Source: Phalacrocorax aristotelis (Eukaryota; Chordata; Aves; Suliformes; Phalacrocoracidae). From it: a DNA stretch of 64,000 nucleotides. Under the pieces are notes generated by a model. The model was given only the letters and a program-made list of their open reading frames with translations. It did no database searches and was not told where the DNA came from. Of the stretch, positions 38,101 to 53,100 are shown in pieces (position 1 is the stretch's first letter; the number at the start of each line of letters is the position of its first letter). A program made the translations under genes and the position numbers. The stretch spans positions 3,348,001 to 3,412,000 of the forward strand of contig NC_134284.1 in NCBI RefSeq assembly GCF_949628215.1, written 5' to 3'.

Positions 38101-41100
38101 TTCAGTTATTTTAAACCAAATTTACTTCATTTACAGTATAAACTGTGCTGTCGTATTTTGAAAAGCTACTTTCTGGCAGAGAGCTAGACTTTTTATTCTT
38201 GTAAAACAAAAAATATACCAGCAGCAAAGCTAAAGACTTTGACCCTGCCTTAAAGTGTTTTTTTGATAAAAGAAAGGCTGACACTACCAAAAAAAAAGAG
38301 GGAAGATGTTGAGGTGGACTGTGCAGAAGTTCTCTGTGGATTGCCTGCCTTCTTTCCGGAACAGAAAGATGAGAATCCATTCATCTTTGTCTTTCAAGTA
38401 AGTGGGACACAGAGGTAGGAGTTTAACCTGAGGTAAATCTAAGAATGCAACTGAATCACGTTACATCAGCTAAAGGACCGGTTCTGCTGTCATTTACAGG
38501 AAAACCATATTCACGTGCATGGGTAGTGCTAACTAATTTTACGAATATTTTTAATAGGAGACTTTTAAACTCTGTTTTAAAGACATTTAAGTAATTTTAA
38601 ATTTTATGCAGATAGGATCCATTTAAAACCACAGATAATATAAAGTTTTTTAATTGACGCTCTGTATTGAAGTGCACCTTCTGAAAGCAACAATCTATTT
38701 CGAGAAATGCATCTTGTATTCAGTGGGCAGTTCTGAAACCTGCTGCAGTAGTTTATCACAGAGATTCCCTGCCTCGACACATTACCTAAGGTATAACGCA
38801 GATGCATTAGACTAACTCTTCATTTCAGCAGTATGGTTTTAATTCTTATTAGCTCTCCAGATGACACAGGGGCTATAAAGTATTCTGATAGTTACCCTCT
38901 TTCTTCTTTTTGGACCACCATTGATCTTCTCAAGGAGTAAATTCTTGCTCTGGAAGGGGGAAAAAAATGCAGCCATCAAATTCATTATACTCTTCTTTTA
39001 AAACACTACTTTTGCTATCAAATGTTAGCAAGTTCAGAGGGGTGTGTAGTTTTACGGGACAGATAAACCACCAATAAGTATCTGGATATTCCTGCTAACA
39101 TTTTGCAGTTTTTCAGGAGCAGTCAGCCTTATCAACAATTAAAAAGCCAGTAATTTTCCACTATGTGGCACTTTATTATTGCCTGTGGTTGGGCAATAAG
39201 TGCTTCAAGTACACGCTAGTATAATGATATAGACTGGATGTTCCCCATCATGTGATACATGGTAAAAATACACATATATTTAAAAAAAAAAAAGAAAAAG
39301 GAAAGGAGGAAGAATAAGAGTTGGAGGGCAAGGAATCAGGAATCCTGCTTCTGGTACATCTTTCTATACTTTTGAGGTGACACAAGAACAGGAGCAAAAA
39401 ATCTTTACAAGGGATTTTCTAATTCCTTTTAAAAACGGCAGTTGGCGTCATTCCTGCTGTTTTGTTGTCTTTGCTTATTCCCTTCCAGATATCAACACTT
39501 TCCAGTGCAAAGTTCTGCTGAAAGGAGTTCAGCGCCAACTCTTCCTTTGTTTAAGTAGTGCCCTCAATAAAGTTTCTAAAAACCATTTGGTCTATAACAT
39601 TTTTAATGGCAAACCTTTTAAAAACTGCCAAAAACTTCTTGGCAGAAGAGAAAGTTATGATGATGAGAAAATTAAAAAAAACCCAACACAAAAAACCCCC
39701 CTCTGACCATAGTTTACATAAGTGTATCCACATATTGTTGTATTTCATACAAGTAGTGAATTCTAATAAAGTCTGGAATAACACACACATGCTCAACACA
39801 TTTTGTTTCAGTTGTGTACTACGAAGAAAAACAAAACCAAGCCCTAACCTGAAAATGGAAGGAGAGAAGAATTACATGTATAAAAGCAGAACACTGTATA
39901 AACAAGGCCATTAATTCTGCTATAAACAACTGACCTAACGTTGATTACATAAATAGAAAGTGTAATTCTAGCACGAGATAAATTGACCAAACACTTCTAG
40001 CCTCTATGCAGCCTTGATATGAGAAAAAACAAACATTTTCAAGTGTTACAGTGAAATCTGCCAAAATTGTCTGTTCTGTACTTCCCATGTTCATTAAACC
40101 CCAAATTCACAAGGCCTATCTCTTGCCCAACCTCAGTTATTTTGTCTGAGCTGTGCCAAAAGGGAACAGAGATGAAGTTGGCCAAGGGAGACATTCTTGG
40201 CTAGCCATTTATGCAAACTCACTTTGGGAAAACTTAAATCTAACATTTTAAAGAAATCCACGGATGCATAAATTATTCTTGTTAGGAAACAAAGCACTGC
40301 CGAAGCCTCTCTTTGTGAATTATTTGACCTTACGCTGTTCATGAGAGGAGAAATACTGTTTCTGAAATAAAAAGAATTTCATGACTACTGGAGCTAACAT
40401 TTCTGTCACTCGGGAAAATTCCTTACAATTGAACTGTTCCTGCTCAGGAAGATCGTATTTTGTTTAGTCTGTTTGGGAGTATTTTAAGACCGTAACTACA
40501 TTATGTGGAGTGTAAAGCAAATGAGATTAGGGAGCATAAGCGACGAGTGTGCTTGTACAGTAATAGCAACCCTGAAAATACGTCCCACTGCATAAGGGCC
40601 TAAGCTCACCAGCCACCAAAATTTACCCATGAAGGGTTCACCATTCTCACCCCCATGTAGGACTCATTAGGAAGCAAGACACAGTTTTTCCAGTTAAAGA
40701 TACACCTCATCTGGAGATGTGCTGCACTTGAGTTGCTACTTTCCCCTCGCTCCTGGAACTTCCTTTGTACCTTCCCAGCTACTTGGATTAGGGTACTACA
40801 GGTTGGGGTTTGCGTGGAAAAAACTCAGAAGTTAAAATGCTTACAACCAACTACCTAATGCCAGAGAGAGATTTACCCTCAAATCTTTCAGACTTCTCTG
40901 AAATTTAAATCAGTAAAAATCAACACCTCTGTATTCTGGACTTGCACAATTATTAAGCAAAACTGAAAAGGAAAATTGCATTAGCAAGGTTGCCTCCTCT
41001 TGGGAGGGCTTTTTTTTCCAGTCAATTTACAGTGTTATCAGGAATATCAAGCATGACAATTTCTATTACGCCAAACATACTATACTGAATTAAACAATCT

Positions 41101-44100
41101 GTATTTACTGCCTGAAGTTGAAGACAGGTACCAGACCTATCATAACCCATCCTAATAATCACCACTGTCATCCAGACATTTAAAAATATCAGCTGGCAAA
41201 GAATGATGCATTTAACGTTGCTCACTGTAACTGAAGTTGGAATAAAATGAAATTTATGAGTGACTAGCTTCAGGATTTCATTAAAATTAGGAAGCCAGAG
41301 ATGGCAACTTCTTTAACAAGGAGTCAAATGTTTCTATCCCTGCTTCCCATTGGCCTTTCTTTGTACTGTCTCGGATCCTGCCACTGTAGCTGATAAGTAA
41401 AACTGGTGTTATTTCTACCCTGAGAGTGAAGTATTGCCCACTGCTTCAGTAAAATAAATGTTGCTGGAAAACATAGTTGCTTTTAATTCTCCATTTGTAC
41501 TGATACTGGTGTCAGAAAACACAGCTGAACTTCCCTCCTTTTAACCCCTACGCTTGGTAGTGGTTGACACTTCAGGCTTCAGTAAACATACAACCTACAT
41601 ATAAGTGGGTTTCAGACTTGTGTTGTAAATTGTGTGTTGTAAACTCTCTGCGTGCAAGTCTTTCTGGATGCCAACACCACTTCTTCTGACCACCTAGTCA
41701 AGTTGCAAGGTACCGAAAAGGCAGACTCAAATGGGAAGTACCTGTCCCCTGCAAGGAAAAGTCTGAACTGAAGGGGAAAAATCTCCAAAACCTCTGTGGC
41801 CAGAAGCTGTAGAAACTATAGTTGTGCACTATGGTAGAAACCTCCAAAAGTCCCTCATCTTACTACTCCCACTGTCCCCTCTACATTTTCCACATATAAG
41901 GAGAAGAAAAAGAGTTTTCAGGGCTGGAGAGGAGAGTATAAACTCTGTATCTTGCCCTATAAACAGAGTCTGTTCCCAAGACTTCCCACATGGCGGCATA
42001 TTGATATATGGAGAGTTCTTCCAAAGACAGGAAAATTCTTCCTCTTTCTTCCCTCTCTTAACCCAGTATACATTTATCATGATTTATATATTCATATCTT
42101 TGTATGTATCAGCAGTATTTACACACAGTTAGCATCTACAGAGGATTGTACACTTTGCATATAAGACAGTTTCTGGACTTGTTTTACCCTTAAGAAACGC
42201 ATCTACTATTCGCAGGGTACTGCAGATGTCCCACAGCTTTGCAAGCATGAACATCTGTCACCGAAACAAAGCAATCAACCTGTTTCTTTCCCATTATTCA
42301 TGAGCACACAGGCCTTTTTTTTTTTTGTTTTTTCCCCTGACCTGCTAATGTAATTTGGGTTTTACTGTGGTTGCGCTAAGGAATGCACGCTGGCTCCTTG
42401 GAAGGGCAAGTCAGTAGGAACTGTGACGCTGCCTCATCTGCTCTGTGGCAGGGAAAAGCAGGGGAGAAGCTTCCCCGAGAGCTGCGAGCGCACGGCAGCT
42501 CACGCGGGTCCCGGAGAGACGCTGGCTCCGAGGGCATCGGGCAGTGGTGACGGCCTAGGGCGTTCCCAGCACGCAGGGCTTCGTGGAAGCGCAGCCTGTA
42601 ATTGCGCAGGCGTTGCAGCCCCTGGGGCATTTCGTCCTAGGCCCTTCCACGGGAGAAGTGGGAACGAGCTGCTGGCGGGCAGAGGGAATTCTGCTGGCTG
42701 GGGGCAGTGGGAGGATGAGGATGCACCCAGTCACCTGCTGGGCAGCCCACGGTCGGCCGCGTCGGTCATTTATGATTTAATCCGGATGGCAGTAAGTGAC
42801 CTAAAAGATCTGGTCTACTTTACCTCTCCTTTATAAAGTCTCAAACAGATACTTTTTAGAGGTATTTTTTCTGCTCTTACTTTTCCAGAGAGACAAAAAT
42901 AACAAAACCAGCCATAAAACCAGATACCATTGTACTTCTCTTTTTAATGTGTAGTAATATACAGTGAGGCGGCGACCAGGGCAATTCTCCTGGATCTCGG
43001 CAGAACATTTGCTCATGCACGTTACCAGCTGTTTCATCTCTAATTAAAAAGATCTGGAGTTGGCTATGCTGCAGCTAGATATGATTACTGTTTAGTACCT
43101 AACAGTCTGTTTTAATCCATGCATGAGCAGCTTTTTCCCCTGAATTAGTAGTGATGAATGGAGAAAAGAAAAATGGCCAGTATTCACTAATGATTACCTA
43201 CCATTTAAGTATATATGTTGCTGATGACAACGCAGTACGTATGCTTCATTCTGAAATATTGCCCTAGGCCAAAGATTTAGAGAGGTGCTCTTATAGTCTT
43301 CAAAATGGTATTATGAAAGTAAATTACTTAAGAATAATAAGAAAACTAACAGCATTATCTGGCATAAATAGGAAAGTACACCATCTGGTGTTTTTAAAAT
43401 GAAAACCTTTGATGGTAATTACTTAGAATGCAACACGAGTTTCCAAAAATTTGGATTTTTGGCATGATTCTCTCTAGAAATTTAGCACTCACATAAGTAA
43501 TTAGGACTATAAATCTTACACTGGTTTGATTACGAACAATGAATCATTGTCTCAGAATTACAGCAGAAGAGGCTGCCAAACATGTCCATTTATCGATATA
43601 TGCTTACAGAGCACTGGTTTAGGGCAATCTTAAGTAAAGTATTATAACAATGTAAAATGAGATTTCATTATTTGCTCTAGAAGCATAAATTATGATCATT
43701 GTTATTGTTTTCCTGGCGCCTGAAGATGGATTTGGGATTGGACATTTAACTGATGTAATCTAAGATTAAGCAGCAGAGCCCTCTTTGGAGCCTCTAGCCT
43801 GCAGAAAAAGTCTAGCTGGAGTTATTAAAGTTCTTGTACACTCAAGAGCAAGATGTGTAGCTTGCTGTATTTATTATACGCGATGTGTAAAATAGGTTTT
43901 CAATATAATATAGTGCGCAACCTGAATAGAGGAAGAAGCAGCATCAAGTCCTCCAAAATCCTTAAGATAGAGAGGATTCCTTAGAGCAAGTGGTCTGGAC
44001 GTAAATTTTTTAAGGTGTTTAGGCACCGCTGCACTCCATTTTTGGTTTTGGGTTTGGTTTTTTGTTTTGTTTTGGTTTAAAGCATCTAAGTAGCTGAACA

Positions 44101-47100
44101 GTGAATTGTCACTGGACCTGAATCATCTTTCAAATTAGGGCCCTGTTAGGTTTTGAAATCTTGTGCGAAGATCAGCACTGATTTTGCTTACGTGCTCACT
44201 GTAGTTTGAAATGTGATTTGTTGCATTTCTCGAGCACATATATAGTTGTCATGCTTTGGGACAGGTAGTAAGACAAGGATTTCTACTTTCTATTTTTATG
44301 CGCTTTTCATCCATCACAGGCATTATTTCTATATCTTTAACGGCAAGTTCACCTTTTTGACAAGTTTCCCTTAGGGTGATAATTTTTCCAGCAATAAGCA
44401 CAATATTCTCCTTGTGGTTTCATAGTATCCCACGCAGCAGACAATACCCAGTTTCACACCCAACAAAAATAAGCAAGAAGCATGCACTCACCCACTTGCC
44501 CATGCTGGGATAGTCATGCTCCGGATCAAAAAGGTGTTGGTGCAGCTGGTATTCCCTGCTGAACTCTGCTGTGTCTGGGGTGTTTTCTAGACACCCATCA
44601 TCAACTGCAAAAGTATGTTAGAAAGCATTGAGTGCTTAGTAGCCTTGAAACACACAATATATCCCACATTAACCAGCAAATTTCTTAAATGCTATTATGG
44701 AATTTTAAAAAAAATTAAGAAGATGATGACTGGAAAATGTCAGGTATTTTTTTTCTTTTAAAAGCAGTTTGTCAGGATATATTTATTTTTTTTAAAAAGC
44801 ACAACTTAATGAAACTTCAAAAATAAACAAAATTATTTTCCAAGCTGTCCCCCTCCTTTTTGTTTTTCTTTTAAATTAGTGATTGAGTTTGATTTTGCAT
44901 AGAAATGCATGTTATTCTAATTTAGAAGGGAATACTCTTTTCATTTTTAAATGCCCACAGGAAGTTGTAGAAGTGAGGCAATACTTTTGAAGCCCGCAGT
45001 AAAACAATGCTGTGAGCAAAGACAGCATTTCCTTCAATGAGTAGCTCTTCATGGAACTCCATTTCTGGTTTACTACCTTGTTCAAAATAGCTGAAAATCA
45101 TTTATGCATCATAAGATCTTGTAAAAATATAATGAGAAAAAGTTTTACACTGAAGATGCTTCTGCAGATTGGTAGCTAATCTGATGGGTCCAGAAACCGC
45201 CTTTAATCACAGTGGGTGGGTTTGCAGTGTCACATCAAGGATAATACTCTCTTTAAAAATCAGCTTATGGACTTTTTACCAAAATAAATCATCTTTAGTT
45301 TAAGCAAAGATTCAGCACCTCAAGGCCAGAGTAGTGTTTTGGATTGAGTCTCTCCCTGGAGCTCCCTCTGCTTTGTCAGCCTGGGGAGCTTGCAGTCCAA
45401 GTTCCTCTCAGGCATACCCAAGGCGATCCTACTGCCCAAGGCAGGGTGCTGGGCACCCAACCAGCTACATCTGCCAGAGCGCAGGCGCTCCAGGGGACAC
45501 ACGTGTGGACTTCCCCTCCTGTCCTCGTGTCATCATCATGTAAAAAGATTTGCAGATGGTTTATCTTTTTCCCTTAAGATGTGGGAAACGGTAGAGACTT
45601 GACTTAAAAATCAGTTGATTCAATGAGCTGAGGAGGTTATTCTAAGTCCAACAGATCCTGCTTTCTCTCTTTTCTCCTTAGAATGGAGAAAAAATAAAGT
45701 TGCCAATAGGAAACAGGAGGAAAACTAACCATACTGGCTAAGTAACTCCGAAACCCTTAAAGTTACCTACCAGCACTTAAAATTATTTCAGGCTCAGCAG
45801 GGACAGGGTCATCTCAAGAGAGAAGCAGGTGACAACAGATATGTGGTAGACCTTCTAGAGCGTCTGTGTCTTTTGGCAGAAAACACAAAGGACAGCTGGA
45901 CATATGTGTGCCCTCTGCAACTGCTAATCCAAAAGTCTTCAAGCTCAAGTGCTCCAGGCTTATGTATTCCTGCTGTGGAATGCGCATATATAGACAGTGA
46001 CTGGAAAAATTGTTTTCCATTAAGCAAATCCACAGACCTGATTGAGGAAGGCCTCCGGTAATTTGTATGCATAACACAGTCCCCACTTGAATTTCCATTT
46101 AAGGCTCTGAAAAACATTTTACTCTAATCCTAGTAGAGACTATCTTCACTCACAGCGTGCCTATGACAGAGCCATTTATCTGGGCAGGCAGCACTTCCCT
46201 AAGAATTCCCCCTGTGTTCAGATCTAACTGTATGAGCTTAGCTAACAACTTTTATTTCACCTAAGAAAGAAAAATGGAAGGGATTTTCAGTGGCATTTAT
46301 CTGGATGCCAGGTTTTTAATTTATTTACCTAATCACTAACAGAAGTCTAGTGGGCAAGCACAGAAGATAGAAAGTCAGCGTGTGTGCTTGTATGTGTGAG
46401 AAAACCTAAACCCATCATTTGCAACCTGTCAGACAACAACTATATTGAACAAAATGGAAGATTAGATATTATTTCAGAAGAAATGCAGGCATTATCACCA
46501 AATGGCTTGTAACAGAAAACACGAAGGGAAGACTATTAGAGATTTTGCCGTATTTTTGAATGAAATCTAAAAAACACTGCAAACCTTTCCATGACAAGTA
46601 TTTATTTTTTGATCCGTTCTAAGCTAGCTAGAACATTTTTAATAAGAACACAGACAACTGTTTTGCATTATCCAAACAACATAAAAGAAGACGAAACCGA
46701 AAAGATTTTGAAAGGATCTCTCAGCTCACAAATAAAAATTGAGGGAAAAATAGAGTGCTCATTCCCGCTTCCAGCTCCCAGGGCAGCCAATGGGTGTTTT
46801 ACTACTACTTTCAGCACTAGAAGTCATTCCTTGGCTCAGATAACAGGGAAAAGACCAGTTCCCCAGGGGTATGTCTATATCACGCACACGCAGGGCTGCA
46901 TTAGAGAGCCTTCAGCAGCAGCCACCCGCCTGGCTTGGCACACGCGGAGCTGCAAGCGGCGGGATGTGCCGGGGTCTCGGGTACCACACCGCTCGGACAT
47001 CTGAGGCTGCACTGCCGCCCTGCCAGAGCCAGCCTGCAGGCAGCGCGCTGCGGGACGGCCACGCAGCTCTCCATTGCTTGGCACGGACGTGCCCTCAGCG

Positions 47101-50100
47101 AGCTATAAAGCCACGTGGATTGGAGCCAAGGTATCTTAAATGTTGACTCATGGTCTGGGTTGGAGATCGGGGCAGACAGTTTCATTTCTCTTGGCACAAT
47201 GAAAGTCTCTAAAATAAGGGTGAATCTCATCTGTACAGAACAATAACTTTTTTTCAGGGGCCAGCCTAAAAATGAACTCCCTCAGGAACAAGATGCTATC
47301 ATAGATCTCACTATCTTCTACCCTGAGGGCAAGATGATTTCTTCCACCTGACCTTCTCTAGAAGTCTTACAGCAATACAGAGGGCGCACATATGGAAAAA
47401 AATAATCTCACCTAAACCACCTGGAGCGCTCAACACTTTTGCTCCCGGGGCAGAGAATGAAAGGAAACACCCATTGCTGATCAAGCGTCGTATTGCCTAG
47501 TACAGCGCTGAAAGACTGGAAGTACGGTAAAGCCAGAGGTGTGAAGGCGACAGCAAAATTACCTGTTTTTCCAATAGGGCAGGGATTTGGAGGGTCAGGA
47601 TATCCTTGATCTTCACTGAAATCCTTTGGCACGTTATCTCCTGTCAGCTCAGCCACAATGTTTGGGATATTGCCATAAGGACCCAAGTGCTGGAGACCCT
47701 CATGTGCACCACCTAGCAAAGATGATTTACACACACTGTCTTTTTACAAGATTAAAAGTGTAAGTGCCTTAGTTGCTTCAAGTAATCCAGACTTAGATTT
47801 TTATATATATACACATATAATTGTTATAGAGACAGATCCAAGTTTAGATTTCAAGCGTCTCTTTCAGAAACATAAGTTATCTGATTTAGGTCACAGGGTT
47901 AAGTAATGAAAAATGAAACCAGGAAACAAAATCAGCCACTTATTATTAATCTTAGCGTTGTTTTTTTCCTTAACTATGTAAGCTATAGGTAAAAAAATGC
48001 AAAGAAAAAGAAACATGAGACAGTAATAGAACTTAATACATTTGCTACACAATCATATTCAGTCACTGATACCGTTACTGTTCATCGTAGCGACTAGTAA
48101 TTGAAGAAGACATGGCCAGACAACATCATGGCAAGATGAAGTTAATGACTGCAGCATCTCCCTTTAGGAGACATGGTAGTGTTGGGCTGACGGTTGGACT
48201 TGATGATCCTAGGGGTCTTTTCTAACCTCAGTGGTTCTATTCTATTCTAAAAGATTGGAGTGAAGCTCCTGAACATGAAAGCTGCTCCAGAAGAATCATT
48301 CAAGTACTCCTGTCCTAACTTACAAACAAATACTGTCAGCCTAAATAAGTTTTTATACAGCTAGGCGTTGTAAGCTAACATGATGACTTTCAAAAATTGC
48401 TAACATAAGGTAGTCTTGACAAAGTTTGTATTCATTTCTACATTTAGAAGTGGTAGTTGAGTCAAATTGCCTGTATTTTGCAAATAATCAGTTGAAAGCT
48501 GGCATTATAGTACCAGAAGCAAATTAGTCTATAAATATATATGTTTCAATTTTATTTGCATGATGGACTAAAACCTAATAAATGTGCTAATTTCCCCCCC
48601 CCCCAAGTACAAGTTTCTTATTCTGTAATGCAATGTTGAAGGAAAGTTTTACAGGTATGTAACAAACATAAAAGTAGCCCTGTAAAATCATTTGCATCTG
48701 TGTTCTATGAGGTTTTTCCCTTGTAGCTGACCATGAGCCCTGGTACTAAAACCAGAATAGCATTATACACGCTATGAACTTTATTATACATTTACAGTCC
48801 ATAGTCAACACAAAGATGATACTGTAAGAACTGTATAGATTCACAATAATGCTATGGTGATGAGGTTAAAAAATGGATAACATACGTTTAATGTAATTTC
48901 ATCCAACATCTAACGTATAGCATAAAATACTTCTTTTGTACTGAGCTCCTTCACATGAAGATTGATTGCATATACGTACTTAAAAGCATCAGGTTATGAT
49001 TCTTGCTGTAAACTACAGAACCACATAATCAATACGTGTTTGAACATCCTGTATACAATGTGGTGCACTATGGGACGATCCATCAGATAGAAGCGTATCT
49101 ACCTTGTATGTGGTGCAGACCTCTTGGCACCAAAGCTCCATCCATAAAGAAAACACAGGTACTTAGCAGACTCCAGTGCGCTAAATATACATGTAAGTTT
49201 AAACCGACTGCCAAGAATTGCCTTGACTGAGTACAAAACAATCTTTTTATATTAATATAAAGGATTGTTTCCTTTAGATATAAATGTCCAGGATCGTTTA
49301 AGGGTTTTTCCTTTCTTTCCAAAAGAGCTGGAGACAATAGCACCTGCTCTGGTGCCATAATTTAGCACACTTGAGTGATTTAATAGCGCTTGCAAAGCTT
49401 ATTCCTTATAAACTCTGATAAATAGTGCACTCAGTAACGACTGCAATAATAATAATGAAACGCTATGAATAAACCAAATAGGGATATTATGCACAGTAAT
49501 TCACAACTGCATTACTTCTGGTATTGTAATGACACTGATTTGAAGGAACATATTAGGATTAAATACACTTCAGCTACCACATCAAAATATCGTGATACAA
49601 ACATACACAGTTAGCTACAAAAATAGCGTAAGATAGGCCTAGTGAACCTTGAGGCAGAGACGGAAAGGGACAGACAAGACTACTAAATAATGAGGAACTT
49701 TTCATAATTTTCTATCCAAGGGAAGCACGAGAGACACCATTGTTAAATTATTTGAAACTGGACTAGCAAAAATCCAGAACAGCACAGAGAACATGTTTGT
49801 ACTGAAAAAAAGATGGGCTAGATAAATGTATGTTTTTCCCGTCTCTCCTTATTTCTTGTATGAACTGGCTTTTGTGTGCCACATACTAGCAAAAAAACCC
49901 CAGCCTTCCAAAACAGCCAGCTCCCTTTCACGTGCATGATTTCTGTGTCACCATGTAGTTATTTTACATCCCTACAGGATAAACTAGAAGTTTAGGTCTT
50001 TTGGACTCAGGTCAGTATTGTCTTAAGTAAGCTTTGGATGTCATTTAAAATATATGTATAAGTAACCACCTCCTGGCACTAGTCTTGAACTGTCGCAGGG

Positions 50101-53100
50101 TGGAAAAGAAAAATGGAACAATGCCTCTCCCCTTTCTTGTAATTCTGGAAAAAGTCTTTAATCATTGCACCAACTGCTGATATCATCTCAATTAGAGATG
50201 GAATGAGTAAAAATCCAAAGTGCCCATGTTTTAGCTCATTTCTTTGTAGGAGCAATACTGTCTTTATGGGTGGGAGGACAACACAACCACTCTGTTCTTG
50301 GTGAGAAAAAAGAAAAAAAGAAGGGGGGGGGGAGAAAACACAAAGAACTAGTTTTCTGCCAGTATTGAACATTCCCCTGATCAAACACATCCCATGGAAA
50401 TGCTGTTAGCCCACTGAAGTTCTAGTTGCTGCTACCCATCTACTGATAGCGTACAGCACAACTGGAACAAACCTGCTCTCAGAAGCGATCCTCCACATCA
50501 AATACAAACAGCAAGGCTGCCCCCCAGAACAGTAATTTTAAGAAAGTCAGTGAGAATAGATTTTCAAAAGCGGAAAATGACTACAGACCATTTAAAGACA
50601 AATAACAGGGCAAATTTGCCTTTCAGTCTCATTGGAACAGTTTCCCTTATCACTGTGTAGATAGGGTTATCCCACTTCCAAATTCAGAAAAGAGGTGGCT
50701 TGGCCAGTCTTAGCGAGGAGATACAAAATAGAATGGATCACTGTTACCTGTTGTGAGTAAAGAAATCCCAGATCCCAAATTAAAGACCTTTACTTCAAGA
50801 GTCATGTTAGATGCCCTAGTTTTCATATTTTTGCTCTTAAACATCATGAAGCAGATTCTTGAAGTGTCCAAGCCCTTCCCAGATGCACAAAGGAACACTC
50901 CCCCTGAGTAAGAACTGCACCTCTTATGGTCTTGAGCTGTACAAACTCCAAGCAAATATGAGCTGCAGGGGAAGCCTGGCATACCTTACCCCATTTGTGC
51001 AAGATTCCTGAGGGAGTAAAGAGATATTACTCAGAGATACAATGCCACCTTAACTACTTTGCAAAATCTTTTGTTCGTCTGGACTATTTGTTCTTCTAAC
51101 TAGGAAAAATCGTCATTTTTTTTTTTTCCAGTGCGTCCTCTCTGGTACAGAGATAGCGCTTTTGCCTTTCACTGGGACAGCTTTCCATACTATCCTGCAC
51201 TTCCGTCGCCAGTCATCTTGCCGTATGTACCTTGTCTGTGTCGTTGTCACATTCAGAAGTGACATCTCATCCCTAATCAAAGGCAAGTTTGGCAGAATGC
51301 TTCCTGGTGCTTGTGTATCTTAAATTGGGACACCATCCACTGACTTCCCTTTTCCTTTCCTTTATTATCTGCAAGATCCCCATCGTGGAATCTGATTAAT
51401 TCAAACTGTCAAAAAAATACCTGAATGCAAAAAATGCATTGTCATTTTCCTTACTCTTTCTAATATCGCTAAAAGCTTTACAGTCCCAATGCCGCTTCCC
51501 CCATGCGCCTTCAGTTAGCTTCATCCTAGAGAGTCCTATCCTGGTTGCTGAGATTAAGATCAGGAAATGAGGGGCACTGACAAAATTACAAATTATCACA
51601 TTTTCTCGATTCCACAGAAGCTGCTAAATAAGAGATCAGGGAAGCAGAAAGAGCATAGAACCACCAAGAACAGAAAAATACAAACCAAGCCAACTTCCTT
51701 AACCATTCAAGAGCATGCCGCAGAAAACCTAAGAAAACTACAGCCATACACACTCAAGCACCCCAGATTCCAGAGCCAGCTTGTCTTCCTAATGACAGTT
51801 TCTTAAAACTATAAAGACTGATTTTCTTTTTCTCTGCAGAGGGACAAATTCCTTTCAATGTGTTTTCTAAAGCCTTAAGCACATACATCACACAATTGCT
51901 GACCTTGCTTTCAGTGAATAATTCCATTTCATCCCATATTTTAATTACAAACAGTACAAATATTTAAGATATGAAGTGCTTTTATTGTGAAATGGTTAGG
52001 AACAAAGTAATGCCCATGCCCCTCTCAAAATAAATTTATAACAGTAGCTTATATGCCATTATTATTCATTATTCAAACTGCACACACAATTAAAAAAAAA
52101 AATTAAAAATCGAGCAGCTCACTTGCTGGCAGAGTGCAAAAGCAATCTCTTATGCCTCCCTTGGTTGAACGGTCCTCTAATGGACTCTATTAATTTGCCT
52201 TTCAGTCTGAGCAGAAAGCTTTCGCGCTTCACCGGGTGGATAAGCTTACCCTTTTTACAAACACGGTGCAACCTGCAGCGTGCGGCAATGGGCCCCCTCT
52301 GCCGCACTGACTTCCAGTTAGCAGAGTCAAGGGACAGCACGGCCAGCAAACCACACGTACCTGTAGCCGCCGTAACATCACCTTGCTAATGACCACGCGT
52401 GCAGTGCACGGCTCTATGAAACAGGGCAACAAAAGGAAGCCTATCCAACGAGGGGTAGGACGCTATTTCAGTCCTATGAATGTAAATGTGCCAAGGAAAG
52501 ACTGGAGCTCTTCATTTGCTGGCATTGACACCAGCTGCATGAGAAGCCAAGGTGCTCCATCAATGTCAACACACTCATAGAAAAATAACTGCTTTCAATC
52601 CTGTGTGTGAAGCACGGGGGCACCAGAATTGTCCAGAACAGGACCACGTTTTCTGTCTACTGCTCCACTGAGCTTCACAAAGTTTTCCTGTTCATTTCCC
52701 GTTCAGATTATTTCAATTCCATTTTCTATACAGATGTCTCAAAGTCCCAGATGGTTCTTCAGCAGAAGTGTTTAAAAGCTTTGCATGCCTGTCTGATGGC
52801 TGCCACCAGGGCAGATTTCTTTAACTCCCCCAAACGACCTCTTAGCGAACAACACCAGCATGGGGCCACCAGGCTCCCAAGCCTCTGCTTTGGTGGGCCA
52901 GTATGACCTCACAACTCCAAAAGCAGAGGCCTTCCTATTCGCCAACGTGGCCCAAGTCAAGACGAGGTTTCTTTTGCACTCGAGCAGAACCGTTGGCACA
53001 CGCTGAAGATGCAAGAGAGCGGTGAGATGAAGAGCCCTGCCAGGTAAAACCAGGCCCACTGCTGCTCTTTGGTGCAGCAAGAGGGACTCGGGCCAGCTAA

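Noticed and set aside
42831-43037. 68-codon minus frame with a hydrophobic stretch
   Set aside because: Intronic, no homology recognised, no splice signals; one hydrophobic run in AT-rich DNA is common by chance.
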